Assembly: GCA_964523975.1 (NCBI GenBank)
Contig: CAZGBM010000010.1
Coordinates: 1-39,955, forward strand
Direction of reading: 5' to 3'
Source of the DNA: JAFGHJ01 sp964523975
GTDB lineage: Bacteria; Hydrothermota; UBA3072
Length of the DNA: 39,955 nucleotides
Shown here: positions 15,310 through 24,219 of the stretch, piece after piece
Layout of the letters: every line of letters starts with the position of its first letter
Numbering within the stretch: the first letter of the stretch is position 1
Made by a program: the position numbers and the translations under genes
Notes under the pieces: model-generated
The model's database searches: none
Told to the model about the DNA's origin: nothing
Seen by the model: the letters and a program-made list of their open reading frames with translations, nothing else

Positions 15310-17175
15310 ATGTTTCTCGAAAAAATCAACTCTCCCCAAGACTTAAAGAACCTATCGATAAAAGAACTTAAAATTCTTGCTCAGGAAATGAGAGAAAAGA
15401 TAATAGATGTTGTGTCTAAAAATGGGGGGCATCTTGCGCCAAACCTTGGAGTTATAGAACTAACAATAGCTCTTCTACGGGTATTCAATCCTCCAAGAGA
15501 TAAAATAATCTGGGATGTATCACATCAAACCTACGGGTACAAATTACTTACAGGCAGAAGGGAAGGATTCGAAACTATCCGCAAATTCGGAGGGCTAAGC
15601 GGTTTTTCGAAAAGAGACGAATCGATTTACGACTCCTTTGGAACCGGACATGCAAGTACTTCTCTATCGTCCGCGCTGGGTTTTGCAATCGCAAGAGACA
15701 AGAAGGGCGAAGACAACGAAGTCGTAGCCGTCATCGGAGATGGTGCCCTGACGGGAGGAATAGCCTTAGAAGGTTTAAATCAAATAGGATATCTGAAAAA
15801 AGATATGCTGGTAATTCTAAATGATAATGAAATGTCGATTGCCAGGAATGTCGGAGGTCTCAGGGAATACCTGACGCGGTTGCAGTCAGCCGAAATTTAC
15901 AATCTCATCATGGAAGATGCCTGGAGCCTTCTTGAAAAATTGCCCAACGGGCTAAGCAAAAAAGCAACGAGGGCTGCCGAGAAACTGAACATCGGACTGA
16001 AAAACCTGATTGTTCCAAACATCATTTTCGAAGAATTAGGACTCTCCTACTATGGACCAATCGACGGACATAATATAGAAGAACTTATTATGATTCTATC
16101 CAAACTTAAAAAAATAAAGAAGGCCAAGCTCCTGCATATCATTACCGAAAAAGGCAAGGGTTATGAGCCCGCATGCAAAAACCCCGCTCTGTTCCATGGG
16201 GTGGGACCTTTCGAATGCGAAACAGGAAAAGTTCTAAAAAAAGAAGGTCGTAATAAAGATTACTCGGAAGTATTCGGAGAAGCAATAGCAGAAGAAGCCC
16301 AAACCAACAAAGACATAATTGCAATAACGGCAGCCATGACGGAGGGTACCGGCCTCTCAGCTTTCAAAGAGAAGTTCCCTGAAAGATTTTTTGACGTAGG
16401 CATAGCAGAACAACACGCGGTAACCTTCGCCGGCGCGCTTGCTTGCGAGGGTTTGCGCCCGGTCTGCGCCATATACTCTACTTTCCTTCAGAGAGCATTC
16501 GACCAGATAATCCACGACATAGCACTCCAGAGATTGCCGGTAATTTTTTGCATAGATAGGGGGGGTTTCTCACCCGGTGACGGCCCAACGCACCACGGGG
16601 TTTTCGATTTATCCTACTTAAGAATAATACCGAATATCGTGATAATGGTTCCGAGAGACGAAGTCGAACTAAAAAGAATGTTTAAAACCGCTCTTCTTAA
16701 TACCGAAGGACCTACGGCAATACGCTATCCGAGAGGACAATCCGTAGGAGTAAAAACTCCGCCGGAAATACAAGCCGTTCCGATTGGCAAAGCGGAGATA
16801 TTGCGTAAAGGAAAAAATTTGCTTATATTAACTACCGGCCCTATTGTTTACACAATACTTGAAGCCTCCGAGGAATTAAAAAATATCAGCCCAACCGTGG
16901 TTGACGCGAAGTTTATAAAACCTTTAGATGAAAACTTGATTCTGGAACTTGCTAAAAAAAATAAAAAGATTATAACGGTTGAAACAAACTCAATTACAGG
17001 AGGTTTCGGTAGCGCAGTTATAGAACTTCTCAACAGGGAATCAATACAAAGCGAGATTTTACAAATCGGAGTACCCGATCGTTTTATCGAACATGGAGAG
17101 GAGAACAAGCTTTTAGAGTTGATCGGTATGGATAAAAAAAGCTTAAAAGAGAGAATAGTTAAATTTGCGAAATGA
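15310..17175 (+). CDS. dxs: 1-deoxy-D-xylulose-5-phosphate synthase
   Basis: DXS condenses pyruvate and glyceraldehyde 3-phosphate, the first step of the MEP isoprenoid pathway. The 621-residue protein is of normal length and complete. It has GGHLAPNLGVIELTIAL (N-terminal TPP region), DVSHQTYGYKLLTGR, the TPP-binding GDGALTGG...NDNEMSI motif, the transketolase-like pyrimidine-binding region around AEQHAVTFAGALA, and GPTHHGVFDLSYLR. The ATG follows directly on the DUF212 stop. The stop overlaps lpxC by ATGA. It is part of the isoprenoid and lipid A operon. Confidence 0.97.
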   Translation: MFLEKINSPQDLKNLSIKELKILAQEMREKIIDVVSKNGGHLAPNLGVIELTIALLRVFNPPRDKIIWDVSHQTYGYKLLTGRREGFETIRKFGGLSGFSKRDESIYDSFGTGHASTSLSSALGFAIARDKKGEDNEVVAVIGDGALTGGIALEGLNQIGYLKKDMLVILNDNEMSIARNVGGLREYLTRLQSAEIYNLIMEDAWSLLEKLPNGLSKKATRAAEKLNIGLKNLIVPNIIFEELGLSYYGPIDGHNIEELIMILSKLKKIKKAKLLHIITEKGKGYEPACKNPALFHGVGPFECETGKVLKKEGRNKDYSEVFGEAIAEEAQTNKDIIAITAAMTEGTGLSAFKEKFPERFFDVGIAEQHAVTFAGALACEGLRPVCAIYSTFLQRAFDQIIHDIALQRLPVIFCIDRGGFSPGDGPTHHGVFDLSYLRIIPNIVIMVPRDEVELKRMFKTALLNTEGPTAIRYPRGQSVGVKTPPEIQAVPIGKAEILRKGKNLLILTTGPIVYTILEASEELKNISPTVVDAKFIKPLDENLILELAKKNKKIITVETNSITGGFGSAVIELLNRESIQSEILQIGVPDRFIEHGEENKLLELIGMDKKSLKERIVKFAK

Positions 17176-17990
17176 ACGAAAGAACCATAAAATCCGATAT
17201 CGAGATTTCCGGAACAGGTGTTCACACCGGAAAGAAATCGAAAATAACACTTAAACCAAACGAAAATGGGGGCATAATATTCGTCAAAAACGGCGAAACA
17301 ATACCCGCAGTACTCAGCATGGTAAAAAACTGCGACCGGGAAATTGCTCTCTCGAAAAATGGCGAAAGTATTAGGACTATAGAACATCTTATGGGTGCTT
17401 TTTACGCCTGTGGCATAGACCATATTAAAGTGTATATAGATGGTGACGAAATACCGGCTCTCGATGGTAGCGCTTACCCTTTTATCTCGGCAATCGAGAA
17501 AACAGGTGTAAAAGAATTGAAAACCGAAAGAAAAGAAAGATATATTAAAAAGAATATAATTGTCGAAGACAAAGGATGTCTTGCCGCCTGCATGCCTGCA
17601 CAAAAGCTTGAAATCCGTTATATTATTTCTTATAACCATCCTCTGCTTTATTACCAGGAATATCTCTTGAACGGAAAATCCAATTTAAAGAAGGACATAG
17701 CAAGTTCCAGAACCTACGGACTGCTTTCATGGAAAGACGAATTAAATAAAAAGGGATTTGCCCTCGGAGCCTCAGAAGAAAACACCCTTATTTATACGGA
17801 AAACGGAACATTAAACCAAGCTCGCTTACCGGACGAAGCAGTAAAACACAAAGTAATGGATTTCCTTGGAGAGCTCTACCTTCTAAAACCCATCCCTCTT
17901 GGACGATATCTCGTTTTTAGAGGAGGCCATTTATTGCATTATCAATTATTAAGAGAAATTGAAAGGAGTGAAAATGAAGTTCGATATTGA
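17172..17990 (+). CDS. lpxC: UDP-3-O-acyl-N-acetylglucosamine deacetylase
   Basis: LpxC is the committed zinc deacetylase of lipid A synthesis. The 272-residue protein has GTGVHTGK (14-21), the zinc/catalytic pair E71-H72 (EHLMGAF), ALDGSAYPF (97-104), zinc ligands H226 and D230 (KHKVMDFLGE) and H253 in the C-terminal GGHLLH motif. It is slightly shorter than the E. coli enzyme. The ATG overlaps the dxs stop, and its end overlaps fabZ by 17 bases. The order lpxC-fabZ mirrors the LpxC-FabZ fusion of Bacteroidetes, but here the genes are separate. Confidence 0.96.
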   Translation: MNERTIKSDIEISGTGVHTGKKSKITLKPNENGGIIFVKNGETIPAVLSMVKNCDREIALSKNGESIRTIEHLMGAFYACGIDHIKVYIDGDEIPALDGSAYPFISAIEKTGVKELKTERKERYIKKNIIVEDKGCLAACMPAQKLEIRYIISYNHPLLYYQEYLLNGKSNLKKDIASSRTYGLLSWKDELNKKGFALGASEENTLIYTENGTLNQARLPDEAVKHKVMDFLGELYLLKPIPLGRYLVFRGGHLLHYQLLREIERSENEVRY

Positions 17991-18414
17991 AAAAATACTT
18001 GAAATTATGCCGCACAGATATCCTTTTTTGCTAATCGATAAAGCGGAATTAATAAACGAAAATGAAGTTATAGGTATAAAAAACGTCACTTACAACGAAC
18101 TCTTCTTCCAGGGTCATTTCCCGGGGAACCCGATAATGCCGGCGGTTTTGATAATGGAATCGATGGTACAAGCCGGAGGTCTCCTACTTTTAAACAAACT
18201 TGAAGACCCTAAAAAGGCAAACGTTTATTTTACATCCATCAACAAGGCAAAATTCAGAAAACCTGTTCGTCCGGGAGATATCTTACAACATAAAGTTAAA
18301 CTTACGGCATTCAGACCCAACTTTTGCAAATTGGAAGGAACGTCTTCTGTAGATGGACAAGTGGTCGCCGAAGGCTCTTTCTCGGCAGCCATAGTGGAAA
18401 GAAAAGGAAAATAA
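17974..18414 (+). CDS. fabZ: 3-hydroxyacyl-ACP dehydratase FabZ
   Basis: FabZ dehydrates 3-hydroxyacyl-ACP, the branch point between fatty acid elongation and lipid A acylation. The 146-residue hotdog protein has IMPHRYPFLLID, catalytic H48 in QGHFPGNPIMPA and E62 in LIMESMVQAGG. The ATG at 17974 is chosen for its ideal GAAAGGAG site; a TTG five codons upstream lacks one. The stop shares one base with the lpxA start. Neighbours lpxC and lpxA fit its lipid A context. Confidence 0.96.
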   Translation: MKFDIEKILEIMPHRYPFLLIDKAELINENEVIGIKNVTYNELFFQGHFPGNPIMPAVLIMESMVQAGGLLLLNKLEDPKKANVYFTSINKAKFRKPVRPGDILQHKVKLTAFRPNFCKLEGTSSVDGQVVAEGSFSAAIVERKGK

Positions 18415-19172
18415 TGGGAAAAGACGTTCATCCACAGGCAAAAATAGCTAAAGATGTCCAAATCGAATCGGGATGCCTGATTGAGAAGGACGTTATCATA
18501 GGAAGCGGTACAACGATAGCCAGAGGAGCCATCATAAGAAATGGCGTCGAAATCGGAAAAAAAAACGAAATACATCCCTATGCTGTAATAGGCGATACAC
18601 CCCAGGATAAAAACAACAAAAAGGAAAGGGGTAAAGTAGTTATTGGAAATTCAAATATAATCAGAGAATTTACAACAATCCATTTCCCCATAGGAGAAAG
18701 AAAGGAAACGAGAATAGGAAACAACAATTACCTGATGGCTTATTCTCACGTAGCCCATAACTGTAAAATAGGAAACAGTGTTCTTCTTGTAAACGGAGCT
18801 ACTCTTGGGGGTCACGTGGAAATAGAAGATTTCGCCTATATATCGGCTTTTGTTCCAATTCATCAGTGGGTAAAGATCGGAGCTTATTCCTTAATAGGAG
18901 GAGGATTTAGAATAACAAAAGATTTGGTCCCTTTTGCACTGGCTGCCGGTTCCCCTTTAAGAATTATTTCTCCCAATTTCCGGGGACTCAGGAGAAATGG
19001 TTTCGAAAGCGAAAGAATAGAAGATATAAAAGAAGCTTTCAGGATATTATTCCGTTCGAGACTTAACACGAAACAGGCTGTGGAGAAACTTAAAGAGGAT
19101 TTCGAAGGGAATAAAGATATCGAACATATTATCAAATTCATCAATGAATCCGGAAGAGGAATAATAAAATAG
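18414..19172 (+). CDS. lpxA: UDP-N-acetylglucosamine acyltransferase LpxA
   Basis: LpxA transfers a 3-hydroxyacyl chain from ACP to UDP-GlcNAc, the first lipid A step. The 252-residue protein is a left-handed beta helix of hexapeptide repeats with the family's MAYSHVAHNCKIGN catalytic segment (H112, H115, the latter matching the E. coli catalytic His125), GATLGGHVEIEDFAYIS, and the helical C-terminus starting at NFRGLRRNGF. The ATG at 18414 shares one base with the fabZ stop; the frame further upstream runs inside fabZ. It is the last gene of the operon. lpxD and lpxB are not in the window. Confidence 0.96.
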   Translation: MGKDVHPQAKIAKDVQIESGCLIEKDVIIGSGTTIARGAIIRNGVEIGKKNEIHPYAVIGDTPQDKNNKKERGKVVIGNSNIIREFTTIHFPIGERKETRIGNNNYLMAYSHVAHNCKIGNSVLLVNGATLGGHVEIEDFAYISAFVPIHQWVKIGAYSLIGGGFRITKDLVPFALAAGSPLRIISPNFRGLRRNGFESERIEDIKEAFRILFRSRLNTKQAVEKLKEDFEGNKDIEHIIKFINESGRGIIK

Positions 19173-19440
19173 CTCCGGCGGTCGCTTTAATTCAAAAATC
19201 AAATATCAAAATGGAAAATTACAAATCAAAGTTCAAAAATGGATTAAAAGTAGAAACAACGAATTACACGAATAGCACGAATATAAAAAAAGCAGTCTTT
19301 ATTTTTTATGATAATAAAAAAGCTTGTTCTAATTTATTTGTGAAATTTGTGCAATTTGTTGTTAAAAAATGGGTTGTTTCGGGTGGATTATAGATATGAT
19401 TTTGCGTTTTTATTTGTCATTTTGATTTTTGAGGTTACCA
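19173..19440. repeat. Intergenic word mosaic before deoC
   Basis: This 268-base spacer has words of the TCAAATATCAAAATGG kind (19187-19250), an ACGAATTACACGAATAGCAC word (about 19258-19282) and its opposite-strand relative TTTGTGAAATTTGTGCAATT (about 19334-19362). A G-rich linker (19366-19390) and a further TTGTCATTTTGATTTTTGAG word run into the deoC ribosome binding site. No convincing promoter was found for deoC. Confidence 0.7.
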
Positions 19441-20067
19441 ATGAAAAACATCAATTCTCTAATTGACCACACTAATTTAAAAATGGATGCAACGGAAAAA
19501 GATATCGAAAAGTTATGCCGGGAAGCCCTCGAATATAAATTCAGAGGAATCTGCGTAAACCCTCTGTGGGTGCCTCTTGTTTCCAAACTCTTAAGAAAAA
19601 CTTCTGTTAAAACGATTTCAGTGTGTGATTTCCCTCTGGGTTCTTCATTAACCGAAATCAGAAAGAAAGAAGCAGAGATAATCGTAAAGAGCGGAGCGGA
19701 AGAAATAGATCTCGTGATGCAAATATCTTTCCTGAAAAGCAAAAAATACGGAGATATAGAAAAAGATATAAGAGAAATCGCGAATATCATACATCCTTAC
19801 GGAACGCTTAAAGTCATAATAGAAGCGCCTCTCTTATCCGACGAAGAAATCGCTACGGCAACGGAAATCGCAGAAAATGCAGGTGCAGATTTTATTAAAT
19901 CCGGCACAGGTACCAACGGTCCGGTTACCACTACCCAGGTAAGGAAGATAAAAAGCGCAACGGAACTTCCAATAAAAGCTGCAGGAGGCATAAAGGATAC
20001 GGCAACCGCTCTAAAACTAATAGAAGCCGGAGCTTCGGTTCTGGGAAGCTCTTCACTGTTAAAATGA
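19441..20067 (+). CDS. deoC: Deoxyribose-phosphate aldolase
   Basis: DeoC splits 2-deoxyribose 5-phosphate into acetaldehyde and glyceraldehyde 3-phosphate for deoxynucleoside catabolism. The 208-residue TIM-barrel protein has the Schiff-base lysine K153 (DFIKSGTG), the activating K185 (AAGGIKD) and K124 (TLKVIIEA), plus the IDHTNL start motif. The ATG at 19441 has GAGGTTACCA just upstream; the TTG at 19429 does not. Its stop overlaps the next gene by ATGA, an odd pairing with a membrane glycosylation-type gene. Confidence 0.95.
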   Translation: MKNINSLIDHTNLKMDATEKDIEKLCREALEYKFRGICVNPLWVPLVSKLLRKTSVKTISVCDFPLGSSLTEIRKKEAEIIVKSGAEEIDLVMQISFLKSKKYGDIEKDIREIANIIHPYGTLKVIIEAPLLSDEEIATATEIAENAGADFIKSGTGTNGPVTTTQVRKIKSATELPIKAAGGIKDTATALKLIEAGASVLGSSSLLK

Positions 20068-22286
20068 AAAAAACTTTCTTGACTCAAAAAAATATATCAA
20101 TATATGCTATACTTACAGGACTTTGCATCTTATATTTTAACCAGATTATTATTGGGAAATATTATTTTTTTGAGGATTTTTTGTATCAGTATTACCCTTT
20201 ACGTAATTTTTATGCAACAGCCATAAGAAAAGGAATCCTCCCTTTATGGGACCCATACGTTTTTTCGGGAATGCCTTTAATCGGAGATATACAGAGTGCT
20301 CTTTTTTATCCATTCAACATTATTTTAATTCTCTTTGTAAAAAAAGGAGTGCTTTCCTATTATGCACTGGAACTGCAAAACATCTTACATGTACTACTGG
20401 CTGGCGTTTTCACTTATATGTATGCGAGAGAAATAAACCTTTCAAAAAATGCCTCAATGGTAAGTGCGGTGACTTTCATGTTCAGCGGTTTTTTAATAAC
20501 AAGAACAATACATCTAACCTTTGTGAACGTTATCGTCTGGCTACCCTTGATTCTTTTGTTCCTGCAAAAAGCTTTAAAAGAAAACAGTTATTTTTACTCT
20601 ATTTTAGGCGGCCTTGCCCTAGGTGTTTCTATGTTGGCAGGCTCTCCGCAGCCCTCTCTCCACATTTTCTATTTCCTGGGAGCTTATACAATATTTTTTA
20701 TAATAATCAACAAAAAAGATCACTCGGCAATTAAATCACTTTTGTCGTTATGCATAATTCTAATAACATCTCTGGGCATTTCCGCAATTCAATATCTGCC
20801 GACTTTCGAATATTCGAAATACACAGTCCGCATGAGCATCTCCTTGAAAGATTCCTCTATTCTCTCAATACATCCTGTCCAGCTTTTAACTTTCCTTATA
20901 CCTAAACTCTTCGGAAGCGTATCTGCCGTAAGCCGGAATTCCGTACCATTCTGGGCTGGAGGCGGAGAATACGGGGCATTCTGGGAAACCGCCGTTTACA
21001 TTGGAATTTTTCCTCTTTTCCTTCTATTTTTTGCATTCAAAGATAAAAAAAATAAAATGATATGGTTTTTTGCTTTTATGGCTGTCTTTTCTCTTTTTTT
21101 AGCATTTGGGAAATATACTCCGTTATACAGATTTATATATTATTGCCTTCCGGGATTTAATAAATTTAGAATCCCGGGGAGATTCTCCGGGCTTTTATCG
21201 TTTTCACTGGCAATACTTGCAGGTTTTGGCGCAAACAACTTTTTTGGCAAAAAAGATATAAGATTTCCTAAAGCAATATTATGGATTGCCGGTGTCGTAT
21301 TTATATTTTGGATACTGATTTTCGCGGGAGTATTCAAGAATATAAACAGTTTTACCGGAAATATCAACGTTTACAACAACATTCAAAAACAATACTGTAT
21401 TTTTGTTCTTTTTCTTTCTCTATCCATAACGACTGTTTTCCTAAGAACAAAAAAACTTTTACCTATTAATATTCTTGCCGCTATTATTGTTGCTCTAATT
21501 TTCATAGACTTATACACCTTCGGCAGTAATTTCAATAAAAGTGAAATTTCTTCGGAACAATACTACCCATTTAATAGTATGGTCAGGCAACTCCAGATGG
21601 AAAGCAAAGGAGATAAATTTAGAATAAATGCACGAATAGGGAACTACATGATTTTGAGAAGAAACAGTGGTAATGTTTACAATCTTGAACTCATAGAAGG
21701 GTATACTCCTCTCAGAATAAAGCGCTATTCGGAATTTTCGCAACTACCATTTGAAAGGAAAATAGATTTACTAAACGTAAAATATCGATTGGAGATAGAT
21801 AAAGAAAACAGAATGATGGCTCTTGCGCTCAACACCGATTATCTTCCAAGAGCATTTATGGTTTATAAATATATTTTAGTAAAAGAAGAAAATCAAATTT
21901 TAAAAATTCTTTCAACCGACGAATTCGACTATCTTAATGAAATTATACTTGAAGAATCACCTGATATTGAATTACCGGATCAAGGTGAAAAACCCGAATA
22001 CAAAATCGAGTCTCAATCTTTCGAAACAAACAGGATTTCACTTAAAATTCACACCAGCGTTCCGGGTATTCTTGTCCTTTCTGAAATCTATTATCCGGAA
22101 TGGCGCGCAAAAATAGACGGAAAGGGAACAAAGATTTACTGCGCAGATTACCTCTTAAGAGCAATTCCTATCGATAAAGGAACACATCAAGTAGAACTGG
22201 TTTACAATTCTGTTCTATTTAATATAGGCAGGATCATTACTATATGCACCCTGATCTTAGCCGTCTGCTTACTCTTTATTTTATAA
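20064..22286 (+). CDS. YfhO-family multi-span membrane protein
   Basis: This 740-residue protein resembles the YfhO family (GT-C-like membrane proteins implicated in lipid-linked glycosylation, e.g. of teichoic acids in Firmicutes). It shows the family's early EDFLYQYYPLRNF (acidic loop) and LPLWDPYVFSGMPLIGD segments and about 12 hydrophobic helices through residue 490. A beta-rich extracytoplasmic domain spans about 500-710 and contains the SEIYYPEWRAKIDGK signature, and a last span follows at about 718-738. The donor and acceptor are unknown. It ends directly before the flippase-like gene, suggesting a joint role in envelope glycan handling. Confidence 0.8.
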   Translation: MKKTFLTQKNISIYAILTGLCILYFNQIIIGKYYFFEDFLYQYYPLRNFYATAIRKGILPLWDPYVFSGMPLIGDIQSALFYPFNIILILFVKKGVLSYYALELQNILHVLLAGVFTYMYAREINLSKNASMVSAVTFMFSGFLITRTIHLTFVNVIVWLPLILLFLQKALKENSYFYSILGGLALGVSMLAGSPQPSLHIFYFLGAYTIFFIIINKKDHSAIKSLLSLCIILITSLGISAIQYLPTFEYSKYTVRMSISLKDSSILSIHPVQLLTFLIPKLFGSVSAVSRNSVPFWAGGGEYGAFWETAVYIGIFPLFLLFFAFKDKKNKMIWFFAFMAVFSLFLAFGKYTPLYRFIYYCLPGFNKFRIPGRFSGLLSFSLAILAGFGANNFFGKKDIRFPKAILWIAGVVFIFWILIFAGVFKNINSFTGNINVYNNIQKQYCIFVLFLSLSITTVFLRTKKLLPINILAAIIVALIFIDLYTFGSNFNKSEISSEQYYPFNSMVRQLQMESKGDKFRINARIGNYMILRRNSGNVYNLELIEGYTPLRIKRYSEFSQLPFERKIDLLNVKYRLEIDKENRMMALALNTDYLPRAFMVYKYILVKEENQILKILSTDEFDYLNEIILEESPDIELPDQGEKPEYKIESQSFETNRISLKIHTSVPGILVLSEIYYPEWRAKIDGKGTKIYCADYLLRAIPIDKGTHQVELVYNSVLFNIGRIITICTLILAVCLLFIL

Positions 22287-23237
22287 ATGAAAAAAATAAA
22301 AATATTAATAAGTTTAATATTAAGCGGACTTTTTCTCTGGCTTGCTTTTTTAAAAGTAAATCTCAAAGAATTAACTAACGCATTGGCATCTGCCGATTAT
22401 TTTCTCATTTTTATCGCGGCGATTGTCAACGCTTTGAGTTTCATACCGCGCGCTTACAGATGGAAAATTCTACTCAAACCGTTAAAAAATACCGGTTTCG
22501 GAAACACCTTCGGGTCTTTATCTGTCGGACTTATGGCAAACTCCATCCTTCCGGCAAGAGGAGGAGAACTGATAAGAGCCTTCGCTATAGGGCGTACAGA
22601 GCACATATCAAAAAGCGCTTCTTTTGCCACAATAATGGTAGAAAGAGTGTTCGATCTCATTACATTAATATTATTCCTGCTGGTTTTCTCTCGATTGATA
22701 CACTATAATACATTAGTTTCTAAAATTTTCTGGGTAACCCTTATAATCACAATATCCGTCATAATATTTCTTATAATATTAAGAAATTATCGTAAAACGA
22801 CAGATATTTTAGTTTCACTATCACCCGGAAAATTTAAAGAAAAAATTAAAAAATTTCTGGAAGCTTTTATAAGGGGACTGGAAATACTGAGCGATTTAAA
22901 AATTCTATTATATCTTTTTATTCAATCTGTGTTTATCTGGTCTTTATACGCCGCAATTTATTACATTTTATTTATAAGTTTCGGCTTTCAGCTTCCTTTT
23001 GGAGCAGCTTTCGTAGTAACGGCAATCTGCTGTTTGGGCATTTCTATCCCTTCTTCACCGGGATTTATCGGAACCTATCACTATCTTGTAATTTTTTCCT
23101 TGAGCCTTTTCGAAATACCCAAAAGCAGCGCTCTTAGTTATTCGATAATCGCATGGGCGGTTGATTTTTTGCCTATCGTATTTATTGGACTCTTCGCCCT
23201 TAATAAACTAAGCCTTACCCTTACAATTAAAGAGTAG
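22287..23237 (+). CDS. Flippase-like LPG-synthase transmembrane-domain protein (UPF0104)
   Basis: This 316-residue membrane protein corresponds to the transmembrane part of MprF (lysylphosphatidylglycerol synthase TM region) without the synthase domain. Family motifs are LPARGGELIRAFAIGR (near 92-107), MVERVFDLITL (near 121-131) and IPSSPGFIGTYHY (near 250-262). About eight spans are seen. Members are thought to flip lipids or act in glycolipid pathways. It begins on the base after the YfhO-like stop, so the two are co-translated. It converges on the Fe-S membrane protein gene with a two-base gap and no terminator. Confidence 0.85.
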   Translation: MKKIKILISLILSGLFLWLAFLKVNLKELTNALASADYFLIFIAAIVNALSFIPRAYRWKILLKPLKNTGFGNTFGSLSVGLMANSILPARGGELIRAFAIGRTEHISKSASFATIMVERVFDLITLILFLLVFSRLIHYNTLVSKIFWVTLIITISVIIFLIILRNYRKTTDILVSLSPGKFKEKIKKFLEAFIRGLEILSDLKILLYLFIQSVFIWSLYAAIYYILFISFGFQLPFGAAFVVTAICCLGISIPSSPGFIGTYHYLVIFSLSLFEIPKSSALSYSIIAWAVDFLPIVFIGLFALNKLSLTLTIKE

Positions 23238-23239
23238 TA

Positions 23240-24076
23240 TTACTTTACATTATTAGAAGAATTTTCAAGATTTGAATATAGACCATATTTGAAAGATAAA
23301 GCACCCGTAGGGCACTCTTTGATACATAAACCGCATCTGATACAGTCCACGGAATCCGGGACTTTAAAGATCTCAATGTCCATAGGACAGACATCCTGAC
23401 AATCATAGCATTTGATACACTTATTTTCGTTAACCCGTATCCTGAAAAAAGTGAATTTATTAAAGATACCGTAAATAGCTCCAAGAGGACACCCAAACCG
23501 GCAAAAAGGCCTTTTTATAAGAACAGAAGAAGATACAAAAATTCCCACAATCGCAATCTTGATATAAAAGAAACCTCCTATAAGAGACCTGATAAAAGAA
23601 TTGAACACAACAATAGGGATTCCCGCCTCTATTCCTCCTGCCGGGCATAAATTGCAGAACCATGGCTCGGCAGTCAAAAAAGGAAGGAACATGGCAAAAA
23701 CAAACAAAACAAGGTACTTGGAATAGCTATATTTTTCGGGCACTCGAATCTTAAAAGTTCTCAACTTGTAAAGAAGTTCCTGAAAGAATCCGAAAGGGCA
23801 TATCCAACCGCAAACAAATCTTCCCAGAGTTATCCCTACCAGGCCGAGAAACCCTAATACATAAAAAGGGAAAGTCTTAATGCCTATAAAATTCTGAAAT
23901 GTCCCGAGAGGGCAGGAGAATCGTGCGAGCGGACAGGAATAACAGTTCAGACCCGGAAAAAAAAATCTCTTACCCGCACCCTGATAAATACTTGTTGAAA
24001 AGTGATTGTTACCGGCAAAAAAAGCACTTACAAGGATACTAAAACGAACATATTTATTGTAGAGCCAGTTAAACAT
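23240..24076 (-). CDS. NapH/MauN-like polyferredoxin membrane protein
   Basis: This 278-residue protein has about five hydrophobic spans and many cysteines. Membrane-edge CxxC/CxxxC pairs are CYSC (45,48) with C55, C89/C93 in CGWICPFG, C141/C144 in CNLCPAGG and C192/C196 in CRFGCPLG. A two-cluster ferredoxin domain follows (C220, 223, 226, 230 and C245, 248, 251, 255). This matches the NapH/MauN/4Fe-4S membrane family, which moves electrons across or along the membrane. Its ATG overlaps the stop of a 47-residue CLSC peptide gene, and it is the last gene of a thiol-redox operon. It may feed or drain electrons of the extracytoplasmic TlpA protein. No CcdA/DsbD is present. Confidence 0.85.
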   Translation of the reverse strand: MFNWLYNKYVRFSILVSAFFAGNNHFSTSIYQGAGKRFFFPGLNCYSCPLARFSCPLGTFQNFIGIKTFPFYVLGFLGLVGITLGRFVCGWICPFGFFQELLYKLRTFKIRVPEKYSYSKYLVLFVFAMFLPFLTAEPWFCNLCPAGGIEAGIPIVVFNSFIRSLIGGFFYIKIAIVGIFVSSSVLIKRPFCRFGCPLGAIYGIFNKFTFFRIRVNENKCIKCYDCQDVCPMDIEIFKVPDSVDCIRCGLCIKECPTGALSFKYGLYSNLENSSNNVK

Positions 24077-24219
24077 CAGTAGATGCCTATACAGGAAAGG
24101 CAGATTACCGAACCAATAAACCCTGTCTCTATAAATTGTTTTATCAATATACCGTAAGAGAGAAGAGCTATTGTAAGAATTAACCCAAAGGTTAATACAA
24201 ACAGACGTTTATTTTTCAC
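24076..24219 (-). CDS. 47-residue CXXC membrane peptide (CD1871A-like)
   Basis: This small gene has a GTG start at 24219 with AAAGGAG just upstream. It encodes 47 residues: a basic start (residues 2-5), one hydrophobic helix (about 7-26) and a C-terminal CLSC motif (residues 40-43) followed by only four residues, IGIY. It overlaps the TlpA gene by 11 bases and the NapH-like gene by one, so coupling supports that it is real. From memory it resembles a clostridial family of small CXXC membrane proteins found beside TlpA and 4Fe-4S proteins (CD1871A family). This should be verified. It may be a membrane thiol carrier. Confidence 0.8.
   Translation of the reverse strand: MKNKRLFVLTFGLILTIALLSYGILIKQFIETGFIGSVICLSCIGIY

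Noticed and set aside
16848..17639. A 263-codon open frame on the minus strand opposite dxs and lpxC
   Set aside because: It is antisense to two well-supported genes, shows no family pattern, and its composition is that of a shadow frame.
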